This document shows, one piece after another, positions 10,101-19,082 of a stretch of DNA of 64,000 nucleotides. The notes under the pieces were generated by a model, which had not been told where the DNA came from, ran no database searches, and was given only the letters and a program-made list of their open reading frames with translations. The translations under genes were made by a program, and so were the position numbers. The DNA lies in the NCBI RefSeq assembly GCF_003054265.1, contig NZ_QBKT01000001.1, forward strand, positions 62,001-126,000. The letters are read 5' to 3'. Each line of letters begins with the position of its first letter. The first letter of the stretch is position 1. This DNA comes from Kordia periserrulae. Lineage in GTDB: Bacteria; Bacteroidota; Bacteroidia; Flavobacteriales; Flavobacteriaceae.

Positions 10101-10118
10101 TAAATCAAAATGTAATTT

Positions 10119-10490
10119 TTAATAATTTGCTTGAATAGAAGTTACTTTTGCATCGCCCCAAAGTCCTTCTATATCGTAAAACTCTCGGATGTGTTTTTGG
10201 AATACGTGGACAACTACGTTGACATAATCCATCAAAACCCATTCTGCATTTTCAGAGCCTTCTACGTGCCAAGGTTTATCTTTTAATTCTTTGCTCACTA
10301 TTTTCTGAATGGAGCCCACAATGGCATTGACCTGAGTGTTAGAGGTACCATTGCAAATAATAAAGTAGTCACAAACTGTATTGTCTATTTCACGTAAGTC
10401 TAAGATGGTGATATCATTTCCCTTTACTTCTTCTATCCCTTTTATGATGCCTGTGATCAATTGATCAGTACTTACCTTAGTTTTCGTCAT
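10119..10490 (-). CDS. rsfS: Ribosome silencing factor RsfS (Iojap family)
   Basis: 123 residues, family length. RsfS binds ribosomal protein uL14 and blocks subunit joining when nutrients are scarce. Conserved pieces seen: the LREIDNTVCDYFIICNGTSN block, PWHVEGSENAEWVLMDY and VVVHVFQKHIREFYDIEGLW (all characteristic of the DUF143 fold). First gene of a probable rsfS-ftsH transcript, divergent from birA with 92 bases between starts. Confidence 0.95.
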   Translation of the reverse strand: MTKTKVSTDQLITGIIKGIEEVKGNDITILDLREIDNTVCDYFIICNGTSNTQVNAIVGSIQKIVSKELKDKPWHVEGSENAEWVLMDYVNVVVHVFQKHIREFYDIEGLWGDAKVTSIQANY

Positions 10491-10510
10491 TCAATTATTT
10501 ATATTTTATA

Positions 10511-10518
10511 CAAAAGTA
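10511..10518 (-). promoter_or_regulatory. Bacteroidetes -7 box of rsfS-ftsH
   Basis: On the minus strand this reads TACTTTTG, an exact TAnnTTTG match and identical to the valS box. It lies 20 bases before the rsfS start codon. A TTTG at -33 is not evident. Confidence 0.5.
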
Positions 10519-10582
10519 TTACTTTTAAATGTTATTTGTAACTTCTTTATCATAAGAATCTCTAAAGATTTTAAAACCTGCA

Positions 10583-11314
10583 ATGAAAATAATCAAACTT
10601 GATGCCATTGATTCCACCAATTCGTACGTGCGACAGCTTAGTTTGCATGAAAAGCTAGTAGATTTTACTATTGTAACTGCTGCTGCTCAAACCTCAGGGC
10701 GAGGTCAAATGGGAACTACGTGGAATACTGAAAAAGGCAAAAACCTTACATTTAGTGTGTTTAAGAAGGTTTCTTGTTTGGAAAATGAGGAGCAATTTTA
10801 CATTAGCATGGCGACTTCTTTAGCGATTTACAACGCTTTAAAGCACTTTCAAATTCCGAAACTAGCTATTAAATGGCCAAACGACATTTTGGCAGAAAAT
10901 AAAAAAATATGTGGCATTTTGATTGAAAATGTCATACAAAATAGCAAAATGACAGCCGCGATTATCGGAATTGGTTTAAATGTGAATCAAACGGATTTTG
11001 ATACTTTATTGAATGCTTCTTCGCTGAAAAAAATTACAGGAATTCATTACGATTTGGATGAAGTATTGTTTCAAGTTGCTGCACAGTTAGAAAAATATGC
11101 ACGTTTGATTACCGAGCGTTCCCTAGAACAACTAAAAATGGAGTATGAATTGTTGTTGTTCCGAAAAGACAAACCGTCAACGTTTGAAGATACTGATGGA
11201 AATTTGTTTATGGGATTTATTCAAGGTGTCGCTGACGACGGAAAGTTGCATGTATTACTCGAAGATGAAATTGTTAAAGCGTTTGATTTGAAAGAGATTA
11301 AGCTGAAATATTGA
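10583..11314 (+). CDS. birA: Biotin--[acetyl-CoA-carboxylase] ligase
   Basis: 243 residues, without the N-terminal DNA-binding domain found in E. coli BirA, so a mono-functional ligase and not a repressor. It activates biotin to biotinyl-AMP and transfers it to the carboxyl carrier protein. Seen: IDSTNSYVRQL at the N terminus, the biotinyl-AMP loop TSGRGQMGTTW (GRGQ in place of GRGR), the KWPNDILAENKKICGILIE block with the catalytic Lys, and IIGIGLNVNQ. A C-terminal SH3-like part follows. Ends at a terminator-like hairpin. Confidence 0.95.
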   Translation: MKIIKLDAIDSTNSYVRQLSLHEKLVDFTIVTAAAQTSGRGQMGTTWNTEKGKNLTFSVFKKVSCLENEEQFYISMATSLAIYNALKHFQIPKLAIKWPNDILAENKKICGILIENVIQNSKMTAAIIGIGLNVNQTDFDTLLNASSLKKITGIHYDLDEVLFQVAAQLEKYARLITERSLEQLKMEYELLLFRKDKPSTFEDTDGNLFMGFIQGVADDGKLHVLLEDEIVKAFDLKEIKLKY

Positions 11315-11412
11315 GTGTAGACTCAGCGTAAACGCTTTTAGACTTGCTTTGCTGACAGACTAGCATGTGCTTTTAGACACGCGTTGCTTTCGATTGTTAG
11401 CTTTGTGTTTGA

Positions 11413-11457
11413 AACTGATACGAGTCAGTAAGAAACTCGCATCAGCTTTATTTTTTT
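11413..11457 (+). terminator. Terminator of birA
   Basis: CTGAT-a-CGAGT pairs with ACTCG-c-ATCAG (one mismatch) over a short loop, followed by TTTATTTTTTT. The T run overlaps the end of the convergent SRPBCC gene. Upstream, 11322-11400 holds AGACTTGCTTTGC-type short repeats. Confidence 0.65.
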
Positions 11458-11848
11458 ATAATTTGCTCATATTCTCGGCAAGTGTATTCACAAATTTTCC
11501 AATCGGTCCTTTAATCATCATGGACATCATTGGATTAAACTTACCTTCAAAAAGTAATTGTGCTTCGCTTTTTCCTTCGCTAATTTCCTGAATATTTCCA
11601 GTTAAGGTAAAAGGTAACTTGTCAGAAGCAGCGCCTAAAACTACTTTATTTGGCGGTGTGCTTTCTTTTAATTTCAAGATAATTTCTGGCATTCCTTTTA
11701 AGGCGAATACAAATTTTCCTTCTTCCAACACCTCAAACTTACTGATGTTTTCAGGCATTAATTTTTCAAAATTTTCAACATTAGTCAAAAAATCATACAG
11801 TTCTTGAGGAGATTTGTCAACCTGTACTTTAGGGCTTTCTATGTTCAT
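11456..11848 (-). CDS. SRPBCC-family (START-like) protein
   Basis: 130 residues with the polyketide-cyclase/START-like pattern: an N-terminal SPKVQVDKSPQELYDFLTNV strand-helix, then a curved sheet and a long C-terminal helix (FVNTLAENMSKL). The fold binds hydrophobic ligands; nothing here shows which. It lies 31 bases downstream of pyrE on the same strand and is probably co-transcribed, a pairing also seen in other Flavobacteriaceae, without a known functional link. Confidence 0.75.
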   Translation of the reverse strand: MNIESPKVQVDKSPQELYDFLTNVENFEKLMPENISKFEVLEEGKFVFALKGMPEIILKLKESTPPNKVVLGAASDKLPFTLTGNIQEISEGKSEAQLLFEGKFNPMMSMMIKGPIGKFVNTLAENMSKL

Positions 11849-11879
11849 GTATAGTATTTTGTTATTTTTTGATAGGTAA

Positions 11880-12524
11880 TCAATTAGCGTTCCAATTTGC
11901 AGGATCTTTTCGCCAATTTTCCAGCGTTTCTAGTTCACTAGACGTAATATAATTGGTGTCCAATGCTTGTTCTAGCAAGTTTTCATAATTGCTTAAGGTG
12001 TGTAAATTGACGTTGGATTTTTCAAAATTTTCTTTAGCAATGTCAAAATTATACGAAAAAATCGCAACCATTCCTTTTACATTGACTTCCGCAGCTTCTA
12101 GCGCTTTTACAGCATTCAAGCTACTTTTTCCTGTGCTAATTAAATCTTCAACGACCACGACGTTTTGTCCTTTTTGAATAAAACCTTCAATCTGATTTTG
12201 TCGTCCGTGTTTTTTGGCTTCTGGACGCACATATACAAAAGGCACACTCAAATATTCGGCTACCAGAATACCAATTCCGATAGCGCCCGTAGCGACACCT
12301 GCAATTACATCTGGCTTTCCGTATTCCTTCTCAATATGCTTGGCAAATTGCTCTCTGAGATAATTTCGAATTGGTGGAAAAGACAACGTGACTCTATTAT
12401 CACAATAAATTGGCGACTTCCAGCCAGAAGCCCAAGTAAAAGGCTCTTGTGGTTGTAATTTAATTGCGTTAATTTGCAACAGCAATTCGGCAGTCTTTTT
12501 GGCTGTATTTTTATCAAAAATCAT
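11880..12524 (-). CDS. pyrE: Orotate phosphoribosyltransferase
   Basis: 214 residues from the ATG at 12524 (MIFDKNTAKKTAELLLQ). A longer frame to 12605 exists but would cover the divergent Nudix start and is not like the family. PyrE joins orotate and PRPP to OMP in de novo pyrimidine synthesis. The PRPP-binding motif VVVVEDLISTGKS is at about 122-134; FTWASGWKSPIYCDNR and the VYVRPEAKKHGRQN catalytic loop are intact. Start codons of pyrE and the Nudix gene are only seven bases apart, so the promoters must overlap. Confidence 0.95.
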   Translation of the reverse strand: MIFDKNTAKKTAELLLQINAIKLQPQEPFTWASGWKSPIYCDNRVTLSFPPIRNYLREQFAKHIEKEYGKPDVIAGVATGAIGIGILVAEYLSVPFVYVRPEAKKHGRQNQIEGFIQKGQNVVVVEDLISTGKSSLNAVKALEAAEVNVKGMVAIFSYNFDIAKENFEKSNVNLHTLSNYENLLEQALDTNYITSSELETLENWRKDPANWNAN

Positions 12525-12528
12525 AGTG

Positions 12529-12536
12529 CAAATGTA
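12529..12536 (-). promoter_or_regulatory. Candidate pyrE -7 box lying on the Nudix start codon
   Basis: On the minus strand TACATTTG matches TAnnTTTG exactly. It covers the ATG of the divergent Nudix gene (12532) and ends four bases before the pyrE ATG, so transcription from it would give an almost or fully leaderless pyrE mRNA. No good TTTG is found at the -33 distance. Confidence 0.35.
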
Positions 12537-13113
12537 TAAAGTTTTTATCAATGATAAGCTCATTATTCTATCAAATGAGGTGCAAAAGAATGAAATTTCC
12601 GACACTTACGTATTGAAAGATGTTGATTTAGAGTGGCTTATAGGAAAAATGAACTCAGGAAAAATAGATAAAGCGATACTTTATCACGATAAAAGTGAGG
12701 ACTTACTGCGTTTGCTCTGTTCTCGACTTCCTTTGGTAGAAGCGGCAGGCGGTTTGGTGAAAAATAACAAGAATGAAACCCTGTTTATCTTTAGAAACGG
12801 AAAGTGGGATTTGCCCAAAGGGAAAACAGAAAAAGGAGAAGATATAGAAGAAACTGCTATTCGCGAAGTAGAAGAAGAAACGGGCGTTACCGGATTGACC
12901 ATCACTGACTTTTTAATGCAAACCTATCATGTTTTTAAGCGAAATGGCGAATATCGTCTAAAATTGACGCATTGGTACAGCATGAAAACAAACTACGACG
13001 GAGAATTACATCCAGAAATTGAAGAAGACATCATGGAAGTAGTTTGGAAAGACGATGCCGCAGTAAAAACTGCTTTGCAAAATTCCTATGAAAATATAAA
13101 GATGTTGTTTTAG
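12532..13113 (+). CDS. Nudix hydrolase
   Basis: 193 residues from the ATG at 12532 (MYKVFINDKLIIL); the frame extends upstream to 12499 but those codons overlap pyrE. The Nudix box G(x5)E(x7)REVEEETG(V) spans about residues 97-119 with all metal ligands present. The N-terminal 60 residues form an extra domain found in Bacteroidetes Nudix proteins. Nudix enzymes cleave nucleoside diphosphates linked to another group; substrate not deducible. Its position back to back with pyrE hints at nucleotide metabolism, but this is inference. Confidence 0.85.
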   Translation: MYKVFINDKLIILSNEVQKNEISDTYVLKDVDLEWLIGKMNSGKIDKAILYHDKSEDLLRLLCSRLPLVEAAGGLVKNNKNETLFIFRNGKWDLPKGKTEKGEDIEETAIREVEEETGVTGLTITDFLMQTYHVFKRNGEYRLKLTHWYSMKTNYDGELHPEIEEDIMEVVWKDDAAVKTALQNSYENIKMLF

Positions 13114-13261
13114 CTTCGCTTCGCTCAATTGAATGATTAAAAATTCAAAGATTCAAGGTTTTTTTGTTTTTCGTCCTTTGTTTTTTGTCGTTTTTTTAGA
13201 CTTTTTAGATGTATTAGACATATTAGATTTTTAGACCCAAAACCTAACACCCAAAACCCAA

Positions 13262-15013
13262 CTACCTAAGCTTCCTAAAAACAGGATAACGCAAATGTGC
13301 TTTTTCGTAATGATTGGACTTCATGTAAATCCAGCGCAATTGCTGTTGTGCACTTTCTGAAAACTCTTTGTTTGTAGCTTTTAATTGGTCAAATTCTGCT
13401 TTCCATTCGGGATTCTTCGCCAATAATTCTTTAGCTTCATCTTCGAAAACGTAGGCGGAAAACCCTTCTTTTTGTTGCAAAATAGTATCAAAAAAGTTCC
13501 AGTTAAAAAATGAATCTACCGCTTCTGGTTCTAGTGTTTCCAATAAATAACGAAATGCTGGTTGATTCGTATTTACAATAATATCACCTTTTCTAAAACC
13601 AATTTTCTCGATGCTTTTGCTAACTTCCGTATTGTAATGCGGATAATGTCCTTCATACGGATTGGTGTAGGTTTTGTAATCTTTAATATGATATACTTCT
13701 ACTTCCATAATAGTGTCGTTTTCAATCATAGAAAAATCAACCTGATTTATTTCTAATAATTCCATCACTTCATGCCAACCTTGCGGAATAATGTACGCTT
13801 TCGGAATGGCAACTTCCTTTGTTGGTTTGAAATAATTGTAATACTCCACTTCTTTGGTAAAAGGCTTGCTGACATCATATTTCAATCGTTTTTGTCCAGT
13901 CAATTCACTTTCTACAAACGCACCTTCGTAGCCTTTAAAATTCAAGATAGATTTTTGCGTTCTGTCCAACGTCCATTGTACAGGATAGGTTTTTGCATTG
14001 ACAAACGATTGATGTGTCTTACTGCGAATTTCTTTAATTTCTGCATGATGCTTGGTTTCTATGTTTTCAATCAACGCATCCATAAGTGCGTAGGTGCCTT
14101 CCACGCGTGGTTTGTACGGTTTTAACATGTGTGTTTCCACCATTAATCCCAACGTATTGAACAAGGTTGTATATCCAGTAGAATAGCGTGGCGAGTCCAT
14201 AAATTGTGTAAATCCACTATCAGGCGTACGCCCAAAAACATTTACATACGGCGTAATGTCCCAATTGTTTTGTAGCAGTGTTGCTTCCAAATCGGGCATC
14301 ATTTTGTTGTGGAGAAATTCACCTGCTTCATGACCTAATTTGTTGTGTTGCGTAAACAAGTGCGTTAATGTGTATTGATAATCGGCTCCATTACTCACAT
14401 GATTGTCTACAAAAACATCGGGTTGTACTTTGTGAAAAATTTCGGCAAAAGCTTTTGCATTTTGGGTGTCCGATTTGATAAAATCACGATTCAAATCATA
14501 ATTACGTGCGTTTCCACGAAAACCATAGGCTTCTGGACCATTTTGATTGGCTCTTGTACCTGAATTCCGATTCAAACTTCCACCAATATTATATACAGGA
14601 ATGGCAACAATCACAACATTTTTAGGTGCTTTTTTAGTACCGTTTGCCAAATCGCGCAGCAATAGCATCGTGGCGTCAATGCCGTCACTTTCGCCAGGAT
14701 GAATTCCATTATTTACCAATAAAATCGTCTTTTCTTTGCGAATTTCATCAAAATCAAATTCTCCGTCAGGATTATAGGTAACCAAATGTAATGGTTCGCC
14801 TGAATCTGTCATTCCCATAGTTTCCAAATGGATTTCAGCATAGCGTTCTGCTAAATTTTCATAAAAAGCAATCACTTCTGGATAAGTTGGCGTTTGCGTT
14901 CCGCCAGATTTCTCAAAAATGGTGGTAAAATCGTAATCGGTTGGTGTTTTTTTCTTTTCCGAAGAACAAGCAAACAATAGCGAAATGCAGAAAACAAATA
15001 GCAGTTTTTTCAT
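13262..15013 (-). CDS. M14-family zinc carboxypeptidase, lipoprotein
   Basis: 583 residues from the ATG at 15013, chosen because it begins a lipoprotein signal (MKKLLFVFCISLLFACSSEKK, lipobox LLFAC); an ATG at 15046 lies upstream in frame. The M14 zinc site is visible as HPGE in NGIHPGESDGID and the later His in FVDNHVSNG; the catalytic Glu fits GLMVETHMLKPY. A C-terminal extension of about 250 residues follows, as usual for the Bacteroidetes members of this group. Expected to trim peptides at the cell surface or periplasm. Transcribed alone; divergent from the SulP gene. Confidence 0.9.
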   Translation of the reverse strand: MKKLLFVFCISLLFACSSEKKKTPTDYDFTTIFEKSGGTQTPTYPEVIAFYENLAERYAEIHLETMGMTDSGEPLHLVTYNPDGEFDFDEIRKEKTILLVNNGIHPGESDGIDATMLLLRDLANGTKKAPKNVVIVAIPVYNIGGSLNRNSGTRANQNGPEAYGFRGNARNYDLNRDFIKSDTQNAKAFAEIFHKVQPDVFVDNHVSNGADYQYTLTHLFTQHNKLGHEAGEFLHNKMMPDLEATLLQNNWDITPYVNVFGRTPDSGFTQFMDSPRYSTGYTTLFNTLGLMVETHMLKPYKPRVEGTYALMDALIENIETKHHAEIKEIRSKTHQSFVNAKTYPVQWTLDRTQKSILNFKGYEGAFVESELTGQKRLKYDVSKPFTKEVEYYNYFKPTKEVAIPKAYIIPQGWHEVMELLEINQVDFSMIENDTIMEVEVYHIKDYKTYTNPYEGHYPHYNTEVSKSIEKIGFRKGDIIVNTNQPAFRYLLETLEPEAVDSFFNWNFFDTILQQKEGFSAYVFEDEAKELLAKNPEWKAEFDQLKATNKEFSESAQQQLRWIYMKSNHYEKAHLRYPVFRKLR

Positions 15014-15105
15014 GAAAATGGTTTTTAGCATGTCAAACTTAGTCAAAAAAAAATAGAAAAATAAGCGCGCTGTATTGAGTTGACCTTTTGATAATCTTTA
15101 AAAAC

Positions 15106-15135
15106 TTGCAAGACAAAATAATAGCTGTATTTTTG
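15106..15135 (+). promoter_or_regulatory. Bacteroidetes-type promoter of the SulP gene
   Basis: TTG at 15106-15108, a 19-base spacer and TATTTTTG at 15128-15135 match the -33/-7 consensus of Bacteroidetes. The predicted start of transcription near 15141 leaves a leader of about 34 bases before the ATG at 15175. Confidence 0.6.
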
Positions 15136-15174
15136 CCGCTTCTTATTTTTAGCAGAATTACAAGGAAAATAGTT

Positions 15175-16785
15175 ATGACAGAGTTTATTAGAAAACGTGC
15201 AGCAAATGCCAAAAATGACATATTAAGTGGATTAACCGTAGCATTGGCATTGGTGCCAGAAGCGGTAGCGTTTGCCTTTGTGGCAGATGTTCCTCCAATG
15301 GTTGGTTTGTATGGTGCGTTTATGATGGGATTAATCACAGCGGTTTTTGGTGGACGACCAGGCATGATTTCCGGAGCAACAGGTGCCATGGCAGTTGTAA
15401 TGGTCGCTTTGGTGCAAAAAGGAAATGAACTCGGATTGGAAACAGGCATGGAAGACCAAGGGTTGATGTTTTTATTCATAACGCTATTGATGGTTGGTGT
15501 CATACAAATGCTAGCAGGCGTTTTTAAACTTGGAAAGTTTGTGCGATTGATTCCGCATCCTGTCATGATGGGATTTGTAAACGGTTTGGCAATTGTCATC
15601 TTTTTATCGCAATTAGAAATGTTTAAAACAGGAAGTGGTGATGCCAAAACTTGGTTAGAAGGCGCTGCTTTGTGGATAATGCTCGGCTTGGTAGGTTTAA
15701 CGATGTTGATTATGTGGGGATTGCCAAAATTGACCAAAAAACTACCCGAAGCGTTAATCGCGATTATTGTTGTTTCTGCGATTGTAATTCTTGGAAATGT
15801 GGACGATGTAGCTACGGTAAAATCATTTATTGTAGAAGGAAGTGGAGGCGATGCAACTGGCTTAAAAGGCGGATTACCAACGTTTCAAACCGCTATTTTT
15901 TCGTCAGAACTCTGGAATATGAACAATTTATTAATCATGGCGCCGTATGCGTTTATCTTAGCCGCTATTGGATTGATAGAATCACTCATGACTTTAAATT
16001 TGGTAGATGAATTGACTGAAACACGTGGAAATAGCAACCGTGAATGTTTGGCGCAAGGTGGCGCTAACATCGTCAACGGATTGTTTGGTGGAATGGGCGG
16101 TTGTGCCATGATTGGGCAATCTATCATCAATATAAAAGGAGGTGGACGTGGACGATTGTCGGGAGTTGTTGCAGCAGTTGCGTTATTGTGTTTTATTTTA
16201 TTTGCTTCTGGATTGATTGAGCAAGTACCGATTGCCGCATTGGTAGGCGTGATGTTTATGGTCGTAATTGGAACGTTTGCATGGAGTAGTTTTAGAATCT
16301 TGAATAAAATTCCAATTAGTGATGCCATTGTATTGATTGCGGTATCTTTAATTACCGTTTGGAAAGATTTAGCAGTTGCCGTCATTGCGGGAGTGATTAT
16401 TTCAGCATTGGTATTTTCTTGGGAAAATGCCAAACGCATTCGTGCTCGTAAGAAAGTATTGGATGATGGAACGAAAGTCTACGAAATATACGGTCCATTG
16501 TTTTTTGGAAGCATTCAAGCGTTTAACAGCAAGTTTGATGTAAAAAATGATCCCGATATCGTAGTGATTGATTTTATGGAATCGAGAGTTTCTGACCATT
16601 CGGCATTGGAAGCTATTTTCAATCTCACACAAAAATACGAAGCCGCAGGAAAACAATTGCGTATCAAACACTTGAGTGACGACTGTAAAGCGCTGATGAT
16701 CAAAGCATCTCCAAAATTAGCAAACGTCATTGAAGACGCTGTTGATGACCCACGCTATTATGTAATGGCGGATTTACAAAAATAA
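15175..16785 (+). CDS. SulP-family anion transporter
   Basis: 536 residues from the ATG at 15175, which has AAGGAAAAT upstream and begins the family-like MTEFIRKRAANAKNDILSG; the frame is open back to 15088, overlapping the promoter. SLC26/SulP transporters move sulfate, bicarbonate or other anions. The N-terminal membrane part starts with LSGLTVALALVPEAVAFAFV and has about 12-14 hydrophobic segments, including GLYGAFMMGLITAVFGGRPG. A cytoplasmic STAS domain closes the protein (about 440-530; IVVIDFMESRVSDHSALEAI). Substrate not deducible: bicarbonate and sulfate are both possible. Confidence 0.92.
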   Translation: MTEFIRKRAANAKNDILSGLTVALALVPEAVAFAFVADVPPMVGLYGAFMMGLITAVFGGRPGMISGATGAMAVVMVALVQKGNELGLETGMEDQGLMFLFITLLMVGVIQMLAGVFKLGKFVRLIPHPVMMGFVNGLAIVIFLSQLEMFKTGSGDAKTWLEGAALWIMLGLVGLTMLIMWGLPKLTKKLPEALIAIIVVSAIVILGNVDDVATVKSFIVEGSGGDATGLKGGLPTFQTAIFSSELWNMNNLLIMAPYAFILAAIGLIESLMTLNLVDELTETRGNSNRECLAQGGANIVNGLFGGMGGCAMIGQSIINIKGGGRGRLSGVVAAVALLCFILFASGLIEQVPIAALVGVMFMVVIGTFAWSSFRILNKIPISDAIVLIAVSLITVWKDLAVAVIAGVIISALVFSWENAKRIRARKKVLDDGTKVYEIYGPLFFGSIQAFNSKFDVKNDPDIVVIDFMESRVSDHSALEAIFNLTQKYEAAGKQLRIKHLSDDCKALMIKASPKLANVIEDAVDDPRYYVMADLQK

Positions 16786-16865
16786 TCGTAGGCAATCATT
16801 TGAAATTGTAAAAACCTACACGAATTTTTGTATCTTTTCGGCAGATTATAGCTTGCTAACTTACC

Positions 16866-19082
16866 ATGACTGCCATACGCGTCTTTTTATTGCTTTTTGT
16901 TGTTGCTACTGCCATGCATGGACAAACGAATCGTGTGCTGACGAAAGATAGCATCATTCAACTTCAAGCAGCCGCTAAAAAGATGACTTCAAAGCAACAA
17001 TTTAATGAAGCCATTCGGTATAGTCAACGTGCCTTACATCAGTCAGCTTTGGCACAAAACGACAGTTTAATTGCCGAAAGTTACTGTACACTTGGCGCTG
17101 TGTATATTCAAATGCGTTTTAAAGAACGTGCTATTGAAAGCTACAACAAAGCCATTGAATATTTTACCAAGAAAAATAATGAAAAACGCTTGATGCAAGT
17201 TCTTAGCAAACTTGGGTTTTATCTATTTCAAAACAATCAATTAGAAGCGGCTGAAAAAAAACTGAAAAAAGGATTGATGCTTTCCGAAAAGTTTCAAGCT
17301 GATGTAAGTTCCATTAAGCCGAAATACTACATCGGACAGTTATTTTTGAAGAAAGGCGAATACGAAAAAGCCAAAGATTGTTTTTCCAAAGTGATTTCTT
17401 ATTGCGAAGATAATCCAGAATATTCTTCGAGTGAAGATATGTTGCAAGGAGCGTATTATTTTAATGGAAATGCCTCTTTTTTGCAAGGTGATACGGATGC
17501 AGCGTTGGATTACTACAAAAACGCAATTGCTATTTGTGATACCTCTCATAAAAAACATCTCAAATTACTAGCTTCTGCAAATAAAAAACTTTCAGAAATT
17601 TATGCTAAAAATGGTGATAGCGAAGCTGAATTAGCCGCTTTAAAACAGCATATTGAAGCGTTTGAAACAGACAATGTAAAAAAGAAAGACGAGCTGCTTT
17701 CCAAAATTATATCAAAATATGGAATTGACGAGTATGAAAGTCGATTGGAAAGCATTGAAAAGGAGCAAGAAACCAAAGAAATTTACATCAATAATTACCA
17801 ACGATTGACGACCATTTTAGTGGTGATTTTGGTAATTTTAGTACTACTAACAGGAATTTTTTATTTGAATCAACGTGCCAGAGTACGCACAAACGCTTTG
17901 CTGAGTGGACAAAATAAGGAATTGATTGAAGCGAAAAAGCAAATAGAGAATGTTTCAAAAATTCGCACAAACTTCTTTTCATTAATCAGTCACGAATTGC
18001 GCACACCTTTGTATGCAATTATCGGAATGACCAATTTACTGTTGTTAGAAAAACCAGAAAAATTTCAAGAACGCTATTTAAAATCTTTAAAATTTTCAGG
18101 AGAACATTTATTGGCAATCATCAACAATATTCTGCAAATGAACAAAGTGGAAGCCAGTAAAATGAAAGCTGTTGAAGAACACATTGACTTGCGCAAAAAC
18201 GTTAAAAATGTCATCACTTCCGTAGATTTTTTAGTGAAAGAAAACCGCAACCACATTGATATTAAAATCGATGAACACATTCCAAATATCTTACTGGGTG
18301 ATAGTTTAAAAATTTCTCAAATCCTATTCAATTTGCTAGACAATGCGGTTCGTTACAATAGGGAAGCAGATATTCGCTTGCGTATCAAACTTGTCACCGA
18401 AACTGCCGAAACAGTGCATTTAAAATTTTCTGTAAAAGACAACGGTTTGGGAATTCCACAGCAAAAAAAGCATGTGGTTTTTGAAAATCTTGCCAAAGGA
18501 ATTATACTGACGGAAGACAACGGTTATTTGGATTTAGGCTTGGGATTGACCACAGTGAACAATCTTCTCAAAGTGTTGAAATCCAAACTACATTTGCGCA
18601 GTGTGTTGAATAAAGGCTCTGAATTTTACTTTGAGTTAGCGCTTAAAAAAGTAGAAATCACGCCAATGGAAGACGATATCGAATTTGATAATAAAACCTA
18701 CAATTTTGAAGGATTGAGCGTCCTAATTGTAGATGATAATGCCGTAAATGGTTTGTTGACACAAAAAATTCTGGAACGCCAACACATACAAACCAAAGTT
18801 GTGCACAGTGGTTTTTCTGCCTTAGATATTATAGAACAACAACAATTCGATTTGATTCTTATGGACATGTTTATGCCCAAACTAAACGGTTTGGAAACCA
18901 TTGATAAAATTCGTGAAAACAATAACAATATTCCTATCATTTTACTCACGGCGATGGAAGTTTCGGATGCGTATGCCAAAGCTGTAAACACCAATATTAG
19001 CGGTGTTATAAGCAAACCGTTTGAACCGGAAATGCTTTATGATAAAATAGATGACGTAATGAATCAGTCAAGTGAAGAATAA
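16866..19082 (+). CDS. TPR hybrid histidine kinase 1
   Basis: 738 residues: signal peptide, about six TPR repeats in the periplasm (about 30-290), one membrane helix (about 313-333), HisKA with phospho-acceptor H376 in SHELRTPLYAIIGM, HATPase and a C-terminal receiver with D667 in ILMDMFMP. The N box DNAVRYN and G1 box DNGLGIP are good. The F and G2 region is odd: YLDLGLGL stands where the paralogues have GSGLGL or GTGLGL, so the first Gly of the G2 box is Asp and the ATP lid is poorly conserved; kinase activity may be weak. Its stop overlaps the next kinase by 11 bases. A weak promoter-like TATCTTTT lies at 16831. No DNA-binding output domain is encoded nearby. Confidence 0.9.
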   Translation: MTAIRVFLLLFVVATAMHGQTNRVLTKDSIIQLQAAAKKMTSKQQFNEAIRYSQRALHQSALAQNDSLIAESYCTLGAVYIQMRFKERAIESYNKAIEYFTKKNNEKRLMQVLSKLGFYLFQNNQLEAAEKKLKKGLMLSEKFQADVSSIKPKYYIGQLFLKKGEYEKAKDCFSKVISYCEDNPEYSSSEDMLQGAYYFNGNASFLQGDTDAALDYYKNAIAICDTSHKKHLKLLASANKKLSEIYAKNGDSEAELAALKQHIEAFETDNVKKKDELLSKIISKYGIDEYESRLESIEKEQETKEIYINNYQRLTTILVVILVILVLLTGIFYLNQRARVRTNALLSGQNKELIEAKKQIENVSKIRTNFFSLISHELRTPLYAIIGMTNLLLLEKPEKFQERYLKSLKFSGEHLLAIINNILQMNKVEASKMKAVEEHIDLRKNVKNVITSVDFLVKENRNHIDIKIDEHIPNILLGDSLKISQILFNLLDNAVRYNREADIRLRIKLVTETAETVHLKFSVKDNGLGIPQQKKHVVFENLAKGIILTEDNGYLDLGLGLTTVNNLLKVLKSKLHLRSVLNKGSEFYFELALKKVEITPMEDDIEFDNKTYNFEGLSVLIVDDNAVNGLLTQKILERQHIQTKVVHSGFSALDIIEQQQFDLILMDMFMPKLNGLETIDKIRENNNNIPIILLTAMEVSDAYAKAVNTNISGVISKPFEPEMLYDKIDDVMNQSSEE

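Noticed and set aside
12499-12531. Longer N termini for the Nudix gene and, to 12605, for pyrE
   Set aside because: Each would extend deep into the other gene, and family members begin at MYKVF and MIFDK-like positions.
15039-15737. Long minus-strand frame opposite the SulP gene
   Set aside because: Composition is low-complexity Asn/Pro/Thr, a typical shadow of a hydrophobic membrane protein gene; no signal or family is seen.
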